Assembly (NCBI GenBank): GCA_019637335.1
Contig: JAHBVV010000034.1
Span: 1-64,000 of the forward strand
From: Candidatus Hydrogenedentota bacterium
GTDB lineage: Bacteria > Hydrogenedentota > Hydrogenedentia > Hydrogenedentales > JAEUWI01
Reading direction: 5' to 3'
Length of the DNA stretch: 64,000 bases
How positions within the stretch are numbered: position 1 is the first letter of the stretch; each line of letters starts with the position of its first letter. Under the pieces are notes generated by a model. The model saw only the letters and a list, made by a program, of their open reading frames with translations. It searched no databases and had not been told where the DNA came from. Positions 7,628 through 16,873 of the stretch are shown piece by piece. The position numbers were made by a program, and so were the translations under genes.

Positions 7628-10600
7628 ATGCCACTGCGCGGCGGATCTAGCGACAAATTAGGAAATCGCTATGAAGGTTGGTGGACCGTATCATGCCTTC
7701 TTGGCATCCTGGCAAGCGAGGCGGAATCAATCCGCATAGAGGAGCCAGGTGAAGACTCAATAGAATTCGTTCTCGTAAAAAGAGGCAAGAAGGAGTATCA
7801 CCAGGCAAAGCGGAACACGCCATTGGGCTCATGGACAATTGCAGCGCTTGGATCGACTAAAGTCGGTGTGCTGAAGGCAATCAAGGAAAAGCTCTCAGGC
7901 AGCGACTCGAAATTCTTATTCGTGTCTGGAAGCGAATCTCGCGAGCTTAAGGAACTTACTGATCGTTCGAGAGACGCCGAATCGTACGAAGAATTCACGA
8001 CCAAATTCCTTCAAGCCAAAGCTCATTCTGAGAATTTCCAAAAGCTCCAGCGATTTTGGGATGACGTCGCTCCCGAAGTTGCATATGAACTGCTGCAACG
8101 GCTAACCCTGAGGACAATTGACGAGCGAGGTCTCGTCGAAAGCACAAGAAATCATAGTCGGGCACTGTTTCTTGAAAGACCCGAGACCGTTCTGGCTGAA
8201 CTTCGAAGTATTGTACTTGATTCCGTTCATCAAACATTGACCCGGGACGATCTGATCACCAGCTTGAGAGACTCTGGAATTCAGCTCCGCAGGATTCAAA
8301 ATCCGCAAGATGTTCCGAACGTTGTCCGTCAGGCAACAGACGCGTACTTGGAGAGTATCCGTCGTAAGTTGATCGGCGGAACACTGATCCCGCGAGAGGC
8401 GGTGGAATCCCTATGCCAGAAGGTGCTGGCCAGCACGGAGAGTATGGAGATCGCCATAGTTGGAAAGGCTGGTGGTGGGAAGACTGCGAGCCTTCTTCAT
8501 CTAGCGCAGGGGCTTGTGGATGGAGGAGTTTCGGTGCTGGCATTCCGATTGTACCCATTGGAGCCCGTTTACAATTCTAAACAGCTTGGCGAAAAAATTG
8601 GCTTGGAAGAATCCCCAGCGCTCATCGTCTCCAGCTTGTCGGCCACTGGACCGTCGGCGATCTTAATAGACCAACTTGACGCGCTTAGCATAGTTTCAGG
8701 TCGTGGAACGGAAGCGTTCTACGAAACGTTGGAACAAGTCTTAAGCGAAGTGCGTGGATTGAGAACGCCGCATCCGATACATGTCATTGTTGCTTGCAGA
8801 AGTTTCGACTGGAGTAATGACGCGCGATTCAGGAGCATGCTGCGAAATAACCACTTGAACTTTGAAGTGTCTGACTTCTCCATGGATGAGGTCGAGCATG
8901 TGCTCTCGGACCACAGTTTTGACGTCAGCGGTTTTCAAGAGAGGCAGACTAGACTCCTGTGTCTTCCACGCAATCTATACCTGTTCCTCGAGTCCCACAT
9001 TGGTTCGGAACGGGAATTTAAGTTTCTGACCGAGAAGGACCTTTTTGACCAATACTGGGACGAAAAGCGAGGAGCGATAAATTCGCGATTGACGTCACAT
9101 CGAGACAACTGGGATGTCGTGATCCAGAGTATTGTCGAAATCATGAGAGACTCCGAACAACTATTCTCACCGAAAGAAAAGCTTGATGCCCTTGACCAAG
9201 TCTACTTGGACGCAATGTGCTCGGAGAGCGTGTTGACTTTCGATGGCAAACGATATGGGTTTGGTCATGAGAGTTTTTATGACTACTGTTTCGCTCGCAA
9301 ATTTGTTGCCAATGGTCAGAGCCTCTGTGAAGTGCTGAAGGAGGGCAGCCAAGGGCTCTTTGTCCGGTCTATGGTGAGACAGGTCCTTATGTACATGCGT
9401 GATTACGATTCTCCGACCTACATTCAACAAGTTGATTCGCTACTGAGTGATAACCACATTCGGATTCACATAAAGGACTTGGTGCTGGGGCTTTTGGCTT
9501 CAGCGCCACAACCAAAACTTGAAGAGTGGAAGCTCTTCAATACTCGAATCGATAATCTCTTCAAATTGGCCTCGGAGAATTCGCAATATGGGACCCTGGA
9601 AGCGTTAGTTTGGCAGTATTTTTTCTTGTCACCATCGCTTTTCGGAATGGCGCATTCCGAAGGCGACTTGAAGCGGTGGTTAGCGTCAGTCGGCGACCAA
9701 TCCATTAATATTCTTATTCACTACTTCTACTACGAACAGCGGCATCACGCGGAAGTGATCGCGGAATTGCTGGAACCGTACGTCGGAGTAAGTCCCGTCT
9801 GGGATGATCGATTAAGAAGAGTCATGGAAGGCGCCTCGAGTGGAGACAGTAGACGGTCGTTCGACTTATTCTTGAAATTGCTTGAACTTGGGGTGCTTGA
9901 CTCAGCCCGCGATAGATGGATCGGCAACGGAACATTCTGGTCAATGTGCAGTTCATGGTCGGACAGCAGGCCAGACTGGTTAGCTGAATTGATCGCACGG
10001 TGGTTGGCAAGACGACTTCAGTTGTTTTTGGATTCCGGCAGGTCTACATGCCAGCCTGCTTGGAGGGGATTCCTGGAGAATGACAGTGATGTGAAACATA
10101 TACTCATGGAAGTGGCGCAGAAGGCTCCAGCGGAGTATGTGAAATATGTATTGCCAGTTGTGTTGCAGATCATTGAGGAAGCTGTGGTTAAAGGCAGAGA
10201 TGAGCTACCACGGGTCGACTACGTGGAGAGGATATATCATGTCAGCGAGTCCAGTATGACCCGAGGCATCCTGAGAGAATCGCTTTTTTCTGCACTTGAT
10301 TCATTGCGGGGGGAGCGGGGAACCATATTCCTGAATGCCGTACAAGACTTGCGGGGCAGGAACACATATTTTTCGAACCATCTCCTGCTGCGACTTTACA
10401 CCAGTAGCGCGAGCCAATTAGCGGAAGTTGCGGCGGAACTGCTCTGTAATGAGCCATGGCGTTTGTCCTGCGGATACGCAGACAGCGAGTATTGGGTAGC
10501 GGCGAGGCTGCTGGGGGAGATTCTTCCCCATCTTGCGGCGGATGATCGTGAAAGGCTTGAGCGAGTTGTACTGGATTTTGTGCCGAAATGGGAGCGCCAA

Positions 10601-12181
10601 AGAAAACACAATGGATACTTGCAGCATGGGCAGGCATGCTTTGAACTGCTGTCCGGTATACCTGAGAAGCTATTAAGCCCAACTGGGCGAAAGCGTTTGC
10701 AGGAGTTGGTCCGCAAGTTTGGATCACCAAGCGGTCCGCCCCAAAACACAAGCGCGAGCTTCGTAACGTCGCCCGTTCCCCACGATGCAAGTGGGAAGAT
10801 GAGTAACGACCAGTGGATTCGAGCGATCAAGAAGTACAACGATGAGAGTTCCGGTAGGTGGTTCCAGACCCCGGGTAAGGGCGGACCAGCTCAGTTGGCT
10901 GGCGAATTGGAGCTTTGCGTCAAGAGTGAGCCGGAGAGATTTGCAAAATTGGCCCTGGTGTTTCCAAGCGGGACAAATCCCGTGTTTTTTTCCCGTATTC
11001 TGCGTGGATTGAAAGTATGCGAAGGTTTCGACAAGGTAAAAACAGAGCTGTGCCGAAGGGTGATCTCCGAGTATAAAGTAGAATGTGGCACGGAACTTGT
11101 CGAAATCTTACCGAGTTTTCAAGGTCCAATTCCTGAAGATTTGTTGGATTTCCTGCGGTGGACGATTGCAAATCACCCGGATCCGGCGACCGAATTGTGG
11201 GACCAGGACAGCAATGGGGGTGGAAAGTACTACGGAGGCGACATATACGATTGTGGACTGAATACAACCCGAGGCGCGGCGGCAGGCGTCCTCCGCGAAC
11301 TAGTCCGAAAAGAGCCAAAGCTCATAGATACCTTGAGAGATACGTTGACGAGACTAATCGGCGATCCAAGTATTGCGGTGCGCTCATGCGCGGCGACCAC
11401 ACTTCAGGTTGTTTACTGGCACAACGAAGACCTGGCAGTAGAATTGTTCCAAGAACTGGTCAACACAGACGAGCGCCTACTCGGAACTCATTATGTTCAG
11501 GAATTCCTGCACTGGTCACTTCGACACCACATTGAGGATGTGCGCAATATTGTATTGCGGATGTTAGTCTCTGGCCACAGTGAGGTGAGACGAGGTGGTG
11601 GACGTCTCGCGGGACTAGCGGAACTATACCATGAGAGCGAGGCAAGTCTAGCGGCGTCAGCGATGGCGGGGGACACGGCATCCCGCTTAGGAATTGCCGA
11701 AATTGCCGCAAAAAACCTTGGTATTCAGGATTGCCGGTCTTTGTGCGAAGATAAACTTCTCGTGCTCTTCAATGACGAAAATGAGGACGTTCAAAAGTGT
11801 GTGGCTACTTGTTTTCGTTCCTTGGAAGGAAAACCCGTTGAAGAATTTGAGAGACTGATTGAAGGATTTTGTCGAAGTAAAGCGTTCGAGACAGATTCGA
11901 GCGAACTTATCGAGTTGCTTGTCCAATCTACCTATCGTGTGCCAGGTGTGCTGGCAAGCACTTGTGAGCGGTATCTGAAGTGGTTTGAAAAGCGTAGCGA
12001 AACTGGGGCCAGAGACCTTGCGTATGGAGTAAGCATGAAACTAGTGTCGCAATTGATCTTCCGGATATATCAGCAGCATAAAGGAGACGTATGGGGCACG
12101 AAAGCCCTAGATCTGATTGACCGCATGTGCCTTGTGGGGGTCTCAGAGGTTAGAGGCGGACTTTCCGAATTTGATCGGTGA
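7628..12181 (+). CDS. Avs-like STAND NTPase with N-terminal Cap4-type nuclease domain (putative anti-phage protein)
   Basis: The protein has 1517 residues. Residues about 1-230 resemble the Cap4/DUF4297 dsDNA nuclease fold: GNRYEGWW with E16, then IEEPGEDSIEF and EYHQAK (Q59, K61) as a PD-(D/E/Q)xK-like active site. Residues about 270-620 form a STAND-type NTPase with Walker A GKAGGGKT (279-286) and Walker B AILIDQLD (D348, D351). The segments VIVACRSFDW and FGHESFYDYCFARKF are typical of NACHT/STAND proteins. The remaining 850 or so residues are helical, HEAT/TPR-like, including IAVRSCAATTLQVVY, and would be the sensor. Avs proteins of this plan bind a phage protein, oligomerise and degrade DNA. 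GAGG lies 6 bp before the ATG. G+C is about one half against about two thirds around it, a sign of transfer. Confidence 0.82.
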   Translation: MPLRGGSSDKLGNRYEGWWTVSCLLGILASEAESIRIEEPGEDSIEFVLVKRGKKEYHQAKRNTPLGSWTIAALGSTKVGVLKAIKEKLSGSDSKFLFVSGSESRELKELTDRSRDAESYEEFTTKFLQAKAHSENFQKLQRFWDDVAPEVAYELLQRLTLRTIDERGLVESTRNHSRALFLERPETVLAELRSIVLDSVHQTLTRDDLITSLRDSGIQLRRIQNPQDVPNVVRQATDAYLESIRRKLIGGTLIPREAVESLCQKVLASTESMEIAIVGKAGGGKTASLLHLAQGLVDGGVSVLAFRLYPLEPVYNSKQLGEKIGLEESPALIVSSLSATGPSAILIDQLDALSIVSGRGTEAFYETLEQVLSEVRGLRTPHPIHVIVACRSFDWSNDARFRSMLRNNHLNFEVSDFSMDEVEHVLSDHSFDVSGFQERQTRLLCLPRNLYLFLESHIGSEREFKFLTEKDLFDQYWDEKRGAINSRLTSHRDNWDVVIQSIVEIMRDSEQLFSPKEKLDALDQVYLDAMCSESVLTFDGKRYGFGHESFYDYCFARKFVANGQSLCEVLKEGSQGLFVRSMVRQVLMYMRDYDSPTYIQQVDSLLSDNHIRIHIKDLVLGLLASAPQPKLEEWKLFNTRIDNLFKLASENSQYGTLEALVWQYFFLSPSLFGMAHSEGDLKRWLASVGDQSINILIHYFYYEQRHHAEVIAELLEPYVGVSPVWDDRLRRVMEGASSGDSRRSFDLFLKLLELGVLDSARDRWIGNGTFWSMCSSWSDSRPDWLAELIARWLARRLQLFLDSGRSTCQPAWRGFLENDSDVKHILMEVAQKAPAEYVKYVLPVVLQIIEEAVVKGRDELPRVDYVERIYHVSESSMTRGILRESLFSALDSLRGERGTIFLNAVQDLRGRNTYFSNHLLLRLYTSSASQLAEVAAELLCNEPWRLSCGYADSEYWVAARLLGEILPHLAADDRERLERVVLDFVPKWERQRKHNGYLQHGQACFELLSGIPEKLLSPTGRKRLQELVRKFGSPSGPPQNTSASFVTSPVPHDASGKMSNDQWIRAIKKYNDESSGRWFQTPGKGGPAQLAGELELCVKSEPERFAKLALVFPSGTNPVFFSRILRGLKVCEGFDKVKTELCRRVISEYKVECGTELVEILPSFQGPIPEDLLDFLRWTIANHPDPATELWDQDSNGGGKYYGGDIYDCGLNTTRGAAAGVLRELVRKEPKLIDTLRDTLTRLIGDPSIAVRSCAATTLQVVYWHNEDLAVELFQELVNTDERLLGTHYVQEFLHWSLRHHIEDVRNIVLRMLVSGHSEVRRGGGRLAGLAELYHESEASLAASAMAGDTASRLGIAEIAAKNLGIQDCRSLCEDKLLVLFNDENEDVQKCVATCFRSLEGKPVEEFERLIEGFCRSKAFETDSSELIELLVQSTYRVPGVLASTCERYLKWFEKRSETGARDLAYGVSMKLVSQLIFRIYQQHKGDVWGTKALDLIDRMCLVGVSEVRGGLSEFDR

Positions 12182-12379
12182 CTAGGTCTCGGTCTGTTGA
12201 CGGGACCGCCAGTTTTTGTTCTTTAATTGTTGGGCATTTTCCCTTGCCTACAAAGGTAAACCTCCACCCCGCCGTTTGGTCTCTCCCGGCTTCCCAAGGC
12301 TCCCGAAAAGGGGGTACAATAATCGGGCCAGGCCGCTGTAATGTCACCTTGCTCGAATGAGCCCACGGGAGATTCGGAA
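12182..12379. other. Gap between defence gene and mntA
   Basis: I see no gene, repeat or clear terminator here. It separates the low-G+C STAND gene from the host-like nucleotidyltransferase gene. Confidence 0.5.
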
Positions 12380-12685
12380 ATGAGCCAGCCCAGAATCGCC
12401 ATACCGCAGGAGGAGATCGAAGCCTTTTGCCGGAAATGGCGCGTGCGCGAGTTTTCTCTCTTCGGCTCCGTCCTTCGCGACGACTTTCGCGACGACAGCG
12501 ATGTGGATGTGCTGGTGGAATTCGACGCGGCCGCCCCGTGGAGCCTGTGGGACTGGCCGTACATGATCGACGAGTTGAAGGCTGTTTTTGGCCGCGAGGT
12601 GGACTTGGTGGAGAAGGACGCCCTTCGGAACGAGCAGCGCCGCAGGGCCATACTTTCGGAGCATCGGGTGCTTTATGCCGCTTAG
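12380..12685 (+). CDS. mntA: MntA-like minimal nucleotidyltransferase (antitoxin)
   Basis: The 101-residue protein is a minimal nucleotidyltransferase with the motif GSVLRDDFRDDSDVDVLVEF, in which the GSxxR and DxD residues are intact, and a later DLVE acidic segment. In MntA-HepT modules this enzyme adds AMP residues to the HepT toxin and neutralises it. The start at 12380 gives the usual short N-terminus. The stop overlaps the start of the hepT frame by 11 bp, the normal arrangement of the operon. Because the toxin frame is interrupted, this antitoxin may now be solitary. G+C is closer to the host than that of the upstream STAND gene. Confidence 0.88.
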   Translation: MSQPRIAIPQEEIEAFCRKWRVREFSLFGSVLRDDFRDDSDVDVLVEFDAAAPWSLWDWPYMIDELKAVFGREVDLVEKDALRNEQRRRAILSEHRVLYAA

Positions 12686-13025
12686 CGAACGGGATACGGC
12701 GCTCCTGGAGGACATGCTCGTCCACGCCTGATTGATAAGCGCGTTCGTCGAAGGGATTTCCGTTGATCAGTATCTGGCGGACAGGAAAACCCAGCTTGCC
12801 GTTGAACGGCTCATAGAGATCATCGGGGAGGCGGCCCGGGGAATGTCCAAGGCTTTTCGGGACAGCGAACCTGACATACCCTGGCGGGGCATAATCGGAC
12901 AGCGAAACGTGCTGGCGCACGAGTACGGCGAAGTAAAGCAGGAACGCATATGGAATGTCGCGCCGCGAGAAATTCCCATCCTGATAGGGCATCTTGAACG
13001 GCTGACGTCCGCGGATCCCGAATGA
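12675..13025 (+). pseudogene. hepT: HepT-like HEPN toxin interrupted by an in-frame TGA
   Basis: From ATG 12675 the frame reads MPLSERDTALLEDMLVHA, meets TGA at 12729-12731, then continues in the same frame with LISAFVEGISVDQYLADRK and the rest of a HepT (DUF86) protein. The RNase-type HEPN motif RNVLAHEY (RX4HXY) and the IGEAARG and IPWRGIIGQRN segments are intact. The stop falls where many HepT proteins have an arginine, so a CGA-to-TGA change is the simplest explanation. A TTG at 12732 could start a 97-residue product, but it lacks helix 1 and a well-placed ribosome site. Either the toxin is dead, or translation restarts, or the stop is read through. The frame and motifs are seen; the consequence is inferred. 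Confidence 0.8.
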
Positions 13026-13139
13026 TGCGGGGGTGGGAAGCCGCCATTGATCGTGACGCAACGATTACCGCACCCGCGCCGCCGATGGAACCGTGAGGCA
13101 AGGGGGAGGCAGGCCGGATTCTCATGCCGCGGTTCTACT

Positions 13140-13802
13140 GATGTAGCCACAAAGAGCACAGGGCAGCCTCTGGCCGCAACCAAAAAAATAATCACCACGA
13201 AGGGCACGAAGGGCACGAAGGGCACGAAGAGAAAGGGAGAAGGGCTTTAACCGCAGAGAACGCAGAGAACGCAGAGGATGGCTCTTGTACGCAGATGAAG
13301 TAGTTGGTTGAATGGGGGTGCGTTTTTGACCACGAATGGACACCAATGCACACGAATGCGCCTCGAGCGGCCACTGGCCGCGATCAGGATTTGTGACCAC
13401 GGATGACACGGATGACACGGATAGCAATTGGTTCCGGTCGTTGAGGCGTGCCGGCGGCTGCGTGCGACTTTCGACGCAGCCTGTTCGGATTGTTCAGCAT
13501 CGGAATTGTAGCGGGGTTGATCGGGTGGCGGGCTGCTTCTTCTCGTTTTGTTCGAGTTTCGCTTCAATCCGTGTCATCGGTGTAATCCGTGGTCAATAGA
13601 AGAATATCGGCCACGATATTCATGGGACGACCCGGAAATTCTCCTTGGAGTTTCCAATTCGTAAATGCTTTTACAACAGATTGTTATGGAGATTTTGCGC
13701 GCAAGAACTTGCAGAAAAAACAAGAAAATGACGGATGGTAGTACAAAGTGCACAAGGAAACGCTGCAATGTTCTTTGTGCTCTCTGTGAACTTTGTGGCT
13801 AA
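13140..13802. repeat. Gene-free region of nested inverted and 9-bp tandem repeats
   Basis: No gene is seen in 13026-13805. An outer inverted pair, TAGCCACAAAGAGCACAG (about 13142) and CTCTGTGAACTTTGTGGCTA (about 13781-13800), encloses several 9-bp tandem runs. These are CACGAAGGG (13195-13230), CGCAGAGAA (13250-13275) and GACACGGAT (13400-13423). The last has an inverted partner, ATCCGTGTCATCGGTGTAAT, near 13568, which is followed by CCGTGGTC. This class of repeat occurs across unrelated bacteria and often yields false predicted proteins rich in LRALRALRG. Confidence 0.8.
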
Positions 13803-13805
13803 AAC

Positions 13806-14021
13806 CTATTCTTCCAGCGGCAGGGCGACGTCCTCGAAGTTGTCCATCATGCGATCGCCGCGCATGCGCTCGAGGGCCATGTGGGCGTCGCCGGCGCTTA
13901 GGGTCACCTGGTCTTTGCTGCAATAGCGCCGCCAGGTGATGTTGCCGTTTTCCTTTTCCTTGTTGCCGATGATCCAGATACTCGGCACCTTGTGGGTGAT
14001 GGCGTTGCGGATTGTTTTGAG
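13806..14021 (-). pseudogene. Divergent duplicate of the thrS 3' end
   Basis: On the minus strand this encodes about 70 codons matching the ThrRS anticodon-binding domain: IRNAITHKVPSIWIIGNKEK, ENGNITWRRYCSKDQ, and a family-like ending MDNFEDVALPLEE with a stop. It has no start codon of its own in frame with the domain. A 53-bp segment at 13927-13979 is identical to 14384-14436 inside thrS, while flanking bases have diverged. It may preserve the original 3' end of thrS. Confidence 0.75.
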
Positions 14022-14052
14022 TTCTGAGACCGCCAGCACTGCAGTTGTAGAA

Positions 14053-16089
14053 CTACCTAAGATACATTTTCCCTTTACAAACGGAACATTCTAGTTCTTT
14101 GCAGTTCATGTATTCGGCCAAGTCCAAGGCGTAAGTGATGTTATCGGCCTGAGAATCTGGAGCAACATTGGCGTTGTATTCATTAAGGTCGTGCGCACCA
14201 TCCACATCATCGGGAGAGCTTTGAGATCTTGGAAAATACAACGTTCTCAAGCCACAATCGGGATTTGAACATACGTAAAGTTTGGTCATCCTGAAATTGT
14301 CCATTGTCCGTTCTCCTCGAAGTTGTTCCATCAGCTTTTTTGCATTTTCGATGCTCATAGTCTCTTGGTCTTTGCTGCTATACCGCCGCCAGGTGATGTT
14401 GCCGTTTTCCTTTTCCTTGTTGCCGATGATCCAGATGTTCGGGATCTTGTGGGTGATGGCGTTGCGGATTTTTTTGTTGAAGCTCTCGTTGCTCTCGTCG
14501 ATCTCGGCGCGGAAGAGGCTTTCGCGGAGTTCGCCGGCGATCTGGTGGGCGTAGCCGGCGACGTCGTCGTTGACGGGGATGAGCTTGACCTGCACGGGGG
14601 CCATCCAGGTGGGGAAGGCGCCGCCGTAGAGCTCGATGAGGAAGCTGATCATGCGCTCGTGGGTGCTGAGGGGCGCGCGGTGGATGATGAACGGGGTCTT
14701 GTGCGATCCGTCGGAGTCCACGTATTCGAGGTTGAAGCGTTCCGCCACCACGAAGTCGAGCTGGCAGGTGGAGACGGTCTCTTCGCGGCCGAGGAGGTTC
14801 TTTACCTGGATGTCGATCTTGGGGCCGTAGAAGGCGGCTTCGCCTTTCTCCTCCTCAAACTCCACGCCGAGATTGTGCAGCACCTCGCGCACGACGGCCT
14901 CGCTCTGGAGCCATTCCTCGGTCTTGCCGGCGAACTTGTCCGACGCGGGGTCGTGGAGGCTCAGGCGCACGCGGAAGTTGCCCATGCGCAGGTGGCCGTA
15001 GTAGTAGCTGTACATGTCCATGACGGCGCGGAATTCCTGCTCCACCTGCTCGGGGGTGCAGTAGATGTGGGCGTCGTTCATGCACATGGCGCGGACGCGG
15101 AGCAGGCCCGCGAGGGAGCCGTGCTTCTCGTAGCGGTAGGTGTTGCCGTATTCCGCCAGGCGGAGCGGGAGGTCGCGGTAGGAGTGGGGCCGCGCCGCGT
15201 AGATCTTGTGGTGGTGCGGGCAGTTCATCGGGCGGAGGTAATATTCGTCGTGATCGTCCACCACCATGGCGGGGTACATGGAGTCGGCGTAGTAGGGGAG
15301 GTGCCCCGAGCGGTGGTAGAGGTCGCCGCGGGTGATGGCGGGGGTGCTCACGCGCTGGTAGCCCGCGCGGAACTCGATCTCGCGGGCCCACTGCTCCAGT
15401 TCGTCCCGCACCACGGCGCCATTCGGCATCCACATCGGCAGGCCCACGCCCACCTCCTCGTCCATGAAGAAGAGGTCGAGTTCCTGGCCCAGTTTGCGGT
15501 GGTCCCGCTCCATGGCGAGCTTGCGCCGCTCGATGTAGCCGTTCAATTCGGCCTTTGACTCAAACGCCAGCCCGTAGATGCGGGTGAGCATCGGCTTCTT
15601 CTCGTCGCCGCGCCAGTAGCTGCCGGAGATGCGGTCCAGCTTGAAGCAGGCCTTCGGCACCTCGCCGGTGTGCGCCAGGTGCGGCCCCTCGCACATGTCG
15701 ATAAAGGGGCCATTCACATAAAAGCCGAGGCCCTCGGGGCCCGCTTTCCCGGTTTCCACCAGTTCCCGCGCGTATTCGATCTTGTAGGTCTGGTCCGTCG
15801 CCGCGAGCAGTTCCCGCGCCTCTTCCAGCGACCTGTAGGACTGCTCGAAGGGCTGTTTTTCCTTGATGATGCGGCGCATGGCGTTCTCGATCTGTTCCAG
15901 GTCGCGCTCGCCGATGGGTTCGCCGCCGAAGTCGAAGTCGTAGTAGAACCCGAACTCCACGGGCGGGCCGAAGGCCATCTTGGCCTGGGGGCGGATTTCG
16001 AGCACGGCCTGGGCCATGATGTGGGCCAGCGAATGGCGCACTTTATAGATAAAAGACTGCTTCGGGTCGTCGTGGGGCTGGCTGCACAT
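14053..16089 (-). CDS. thrS: Threonyl-tRNA synthetase without TGS domain and with an unusual C-terminal tail
   Basis: This class II synthetase charges tRNA-Thr. It has the SAD editing-like domain (RHSLAHIMAQAV with conserved His), the catalytic core (MNCPHHHKIY zinc ligand motif, TYRYEKHGSLAGLLRVR, PLSTHERMISFLIELY) and the anticodon domain (ITHKIPNIWIIGNKEKENG). The ATG at 16089 gives MCSQPHDDPKQSF and no TGS domain; 16131 is an upstream alternative. After MDNF, where ThrRS normally ends, 78 residues are added. They start at an internal ATG at 14289 (MTKLYVCSNPDCGLRTLYFP) and carry five Cys in a CX4C...CX4CX2C zinc-ribbon-like pattern. The tail DNA is clearly lower in G+C than the core, and a copy of the normal 3' end lies just downstream. 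The tail therefore looks acquired. Core function should be intact. Confidence 0.93.
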   Translation of the reverse strand: MCSQPHDDPKQSFIYKVRHSLAHIMAQAVLEIRPQAKMAFGPPVEFGFYYDFDFGGEPIGERDLEQIENAMRRIIKEKQPFEQSYRSLEEARELLAATDQTYKIEYARELVETGKAGPEGLGFYVNGPFIDMCEGPHLAHTGEVPKACFKLDRISGSYWRGDEKKPMLTRIYGLAFESKAELNGYIERRKLAMERDHRKLGQELDLFFMDEEVGVGLPMWMPNGAVVRDELEQWAREIEFRAGYQRVSTPAITRGDLYHRSGHLPYYADSMYPAMVVDDHDEYYLRPMNCPHHHKIYAARPHSYRDLPLRLAEYGNTYRYEKHGSLAGLLRVRAMCMNDAHIYCTPEQVEQEFRAVMDMYSYYYGHLRMGNFRVRLSLHDPASDKFAGKTEEWLQSEAVVREVLHNLGVEFEEEKGEAAFYGPKIDIQVKNLLGREETVSTCQLDFVVAERFNLEYVDSDGSHKTPFIIHRAPLSTHERMISFLIELYGGAFPTWMAPVQVKLIPVNDDVAGYAHQIAGELRESLFRAEIDESNESFNKKIRNAITHKIPNIWIIGNKEKENGNITWRRYSSKDQETMSIENAKKLMEQLRGERTMDNFRMTKLYVCSNPDCGLRTLYFPRSQSSPDDVDGAHDLNEYNANVAPDSQADNITYALDLAEYMNCKELECSVCKGKMYLR

Positions 16090-16264
16090 GGTTCGGGGGG
16101 TCCTGTAAAAGTCGAAAAGGCGCCCGGCCACGTGAACACGGCCGGGCCTTAAAAGGGCGTCTGGAAAGCGCGTAGAATAGCAAGATCGGCGCTGTTAAGT
16201 CCATTGGCCATGCGCATTTTGCCACCTGACATGCGGAACGCTCTGCGTCAGTGGCGGCGGCAGA

Positions 16265-16798
16265 TTAGATGTATTCCGCCGCGGCACGACGACGCCAGAA
16301 GTTGGCCAACGCCTGATCGATGCTCTCCCGCTCGAACTCGTCGGCTTCGCGCATGAACTCCAGATAGGCGACGATGGCCGCCGACTGCGCCTTGTCGAAG
16401 ACGGCCAGCCTGTGGCTGGAAGCCTCGAAGCATGTCCGCTCCCCGTAGCGCTGCGGGTTGACCTTCGTCGCCCGGCCGGCGTCCGTCAACCCGTGGGTCA
16501 GGTGGAACACCGGAGTCGTCGACCCCAGCCGCCCGTCGAGGTCCGCGATCAGGTATGCGGGGAGGTAGAACCGAAACGCCTCGTCGGAGAAGAAGCTCAG
16601 CGCCGAGTGGTATCCGTCCGGGGCCTGGTCCAGAAAAGCGGGATCGAGCGCGCTCCAGTCGGTCTTCCCTTTGAACTCCTGCTCCAGCAGGTACGGCTCA
16701 TCACCTTCATCGCCCCGGCGCAAACACCAATCGCCCGGGTACTCGACTCCCGCAAACGCGGACCGGATCATCGACTTCAATGTCTCAGCGTCCACCAA
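16265..16798 (-). CDS. Hypothetical protein, DUF6714-like
   Basis: The 177-residue soluble protein begins at GTG 16798 with GGGGGAG about 7 bp upstream. Features include IRSAFAGVEYPGDWCL near the N-terminus, GYHSALSFFSDEAFRFYLPAYLI in the middle and a helical tail with FDKAQSAAIVAYLEF. I recall this layout from the DUF6714 family, whose function is unknown, and the match is from memory only. It lies between thrS and the low-G+C gene below, all on the minus strand, in a region rich in small accessory genes; a link with defence or toxin-antitoxin function is only a guess. Confidence 0.65.
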   Translation of the reverse strand: MVDAETLKSMIRSAFAGVEYPGDWCLRRGDEGDEPYLLEQEFKGKTDWSALDPAFLDQAPDGYHSALSFFSDEAFRFYLPAYLIADLDGRLGSTTPVFHLTHGLTDAGRATKVNPQRYGERTCFEASSHRLAVFDKAQSAAIVAYLEFMREADEFERESIDQALANFWRRRAAAEYI

Positions 16799-16873
16799 AT
16801 CTCCCCCTTTGAGGGCTCCGGTTCAGCAACAGGCCGCGCAGCGGACCGTCCGCTGCAACAGGTCATGAGTATT

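Noticed and set aside
13194-13423. Repeat arrays considered as a CRISPR
   Set aside because: The units are 9 bp and directly adjacent, without unique spacers of constant length, and no cas gene is present.
14323-15558. A 411-codon plus-strand frame antisense to thrS
   Set aside because: It is opposite a well-supported thrS and has only low-complexity hydrophobic and acidic sequence.
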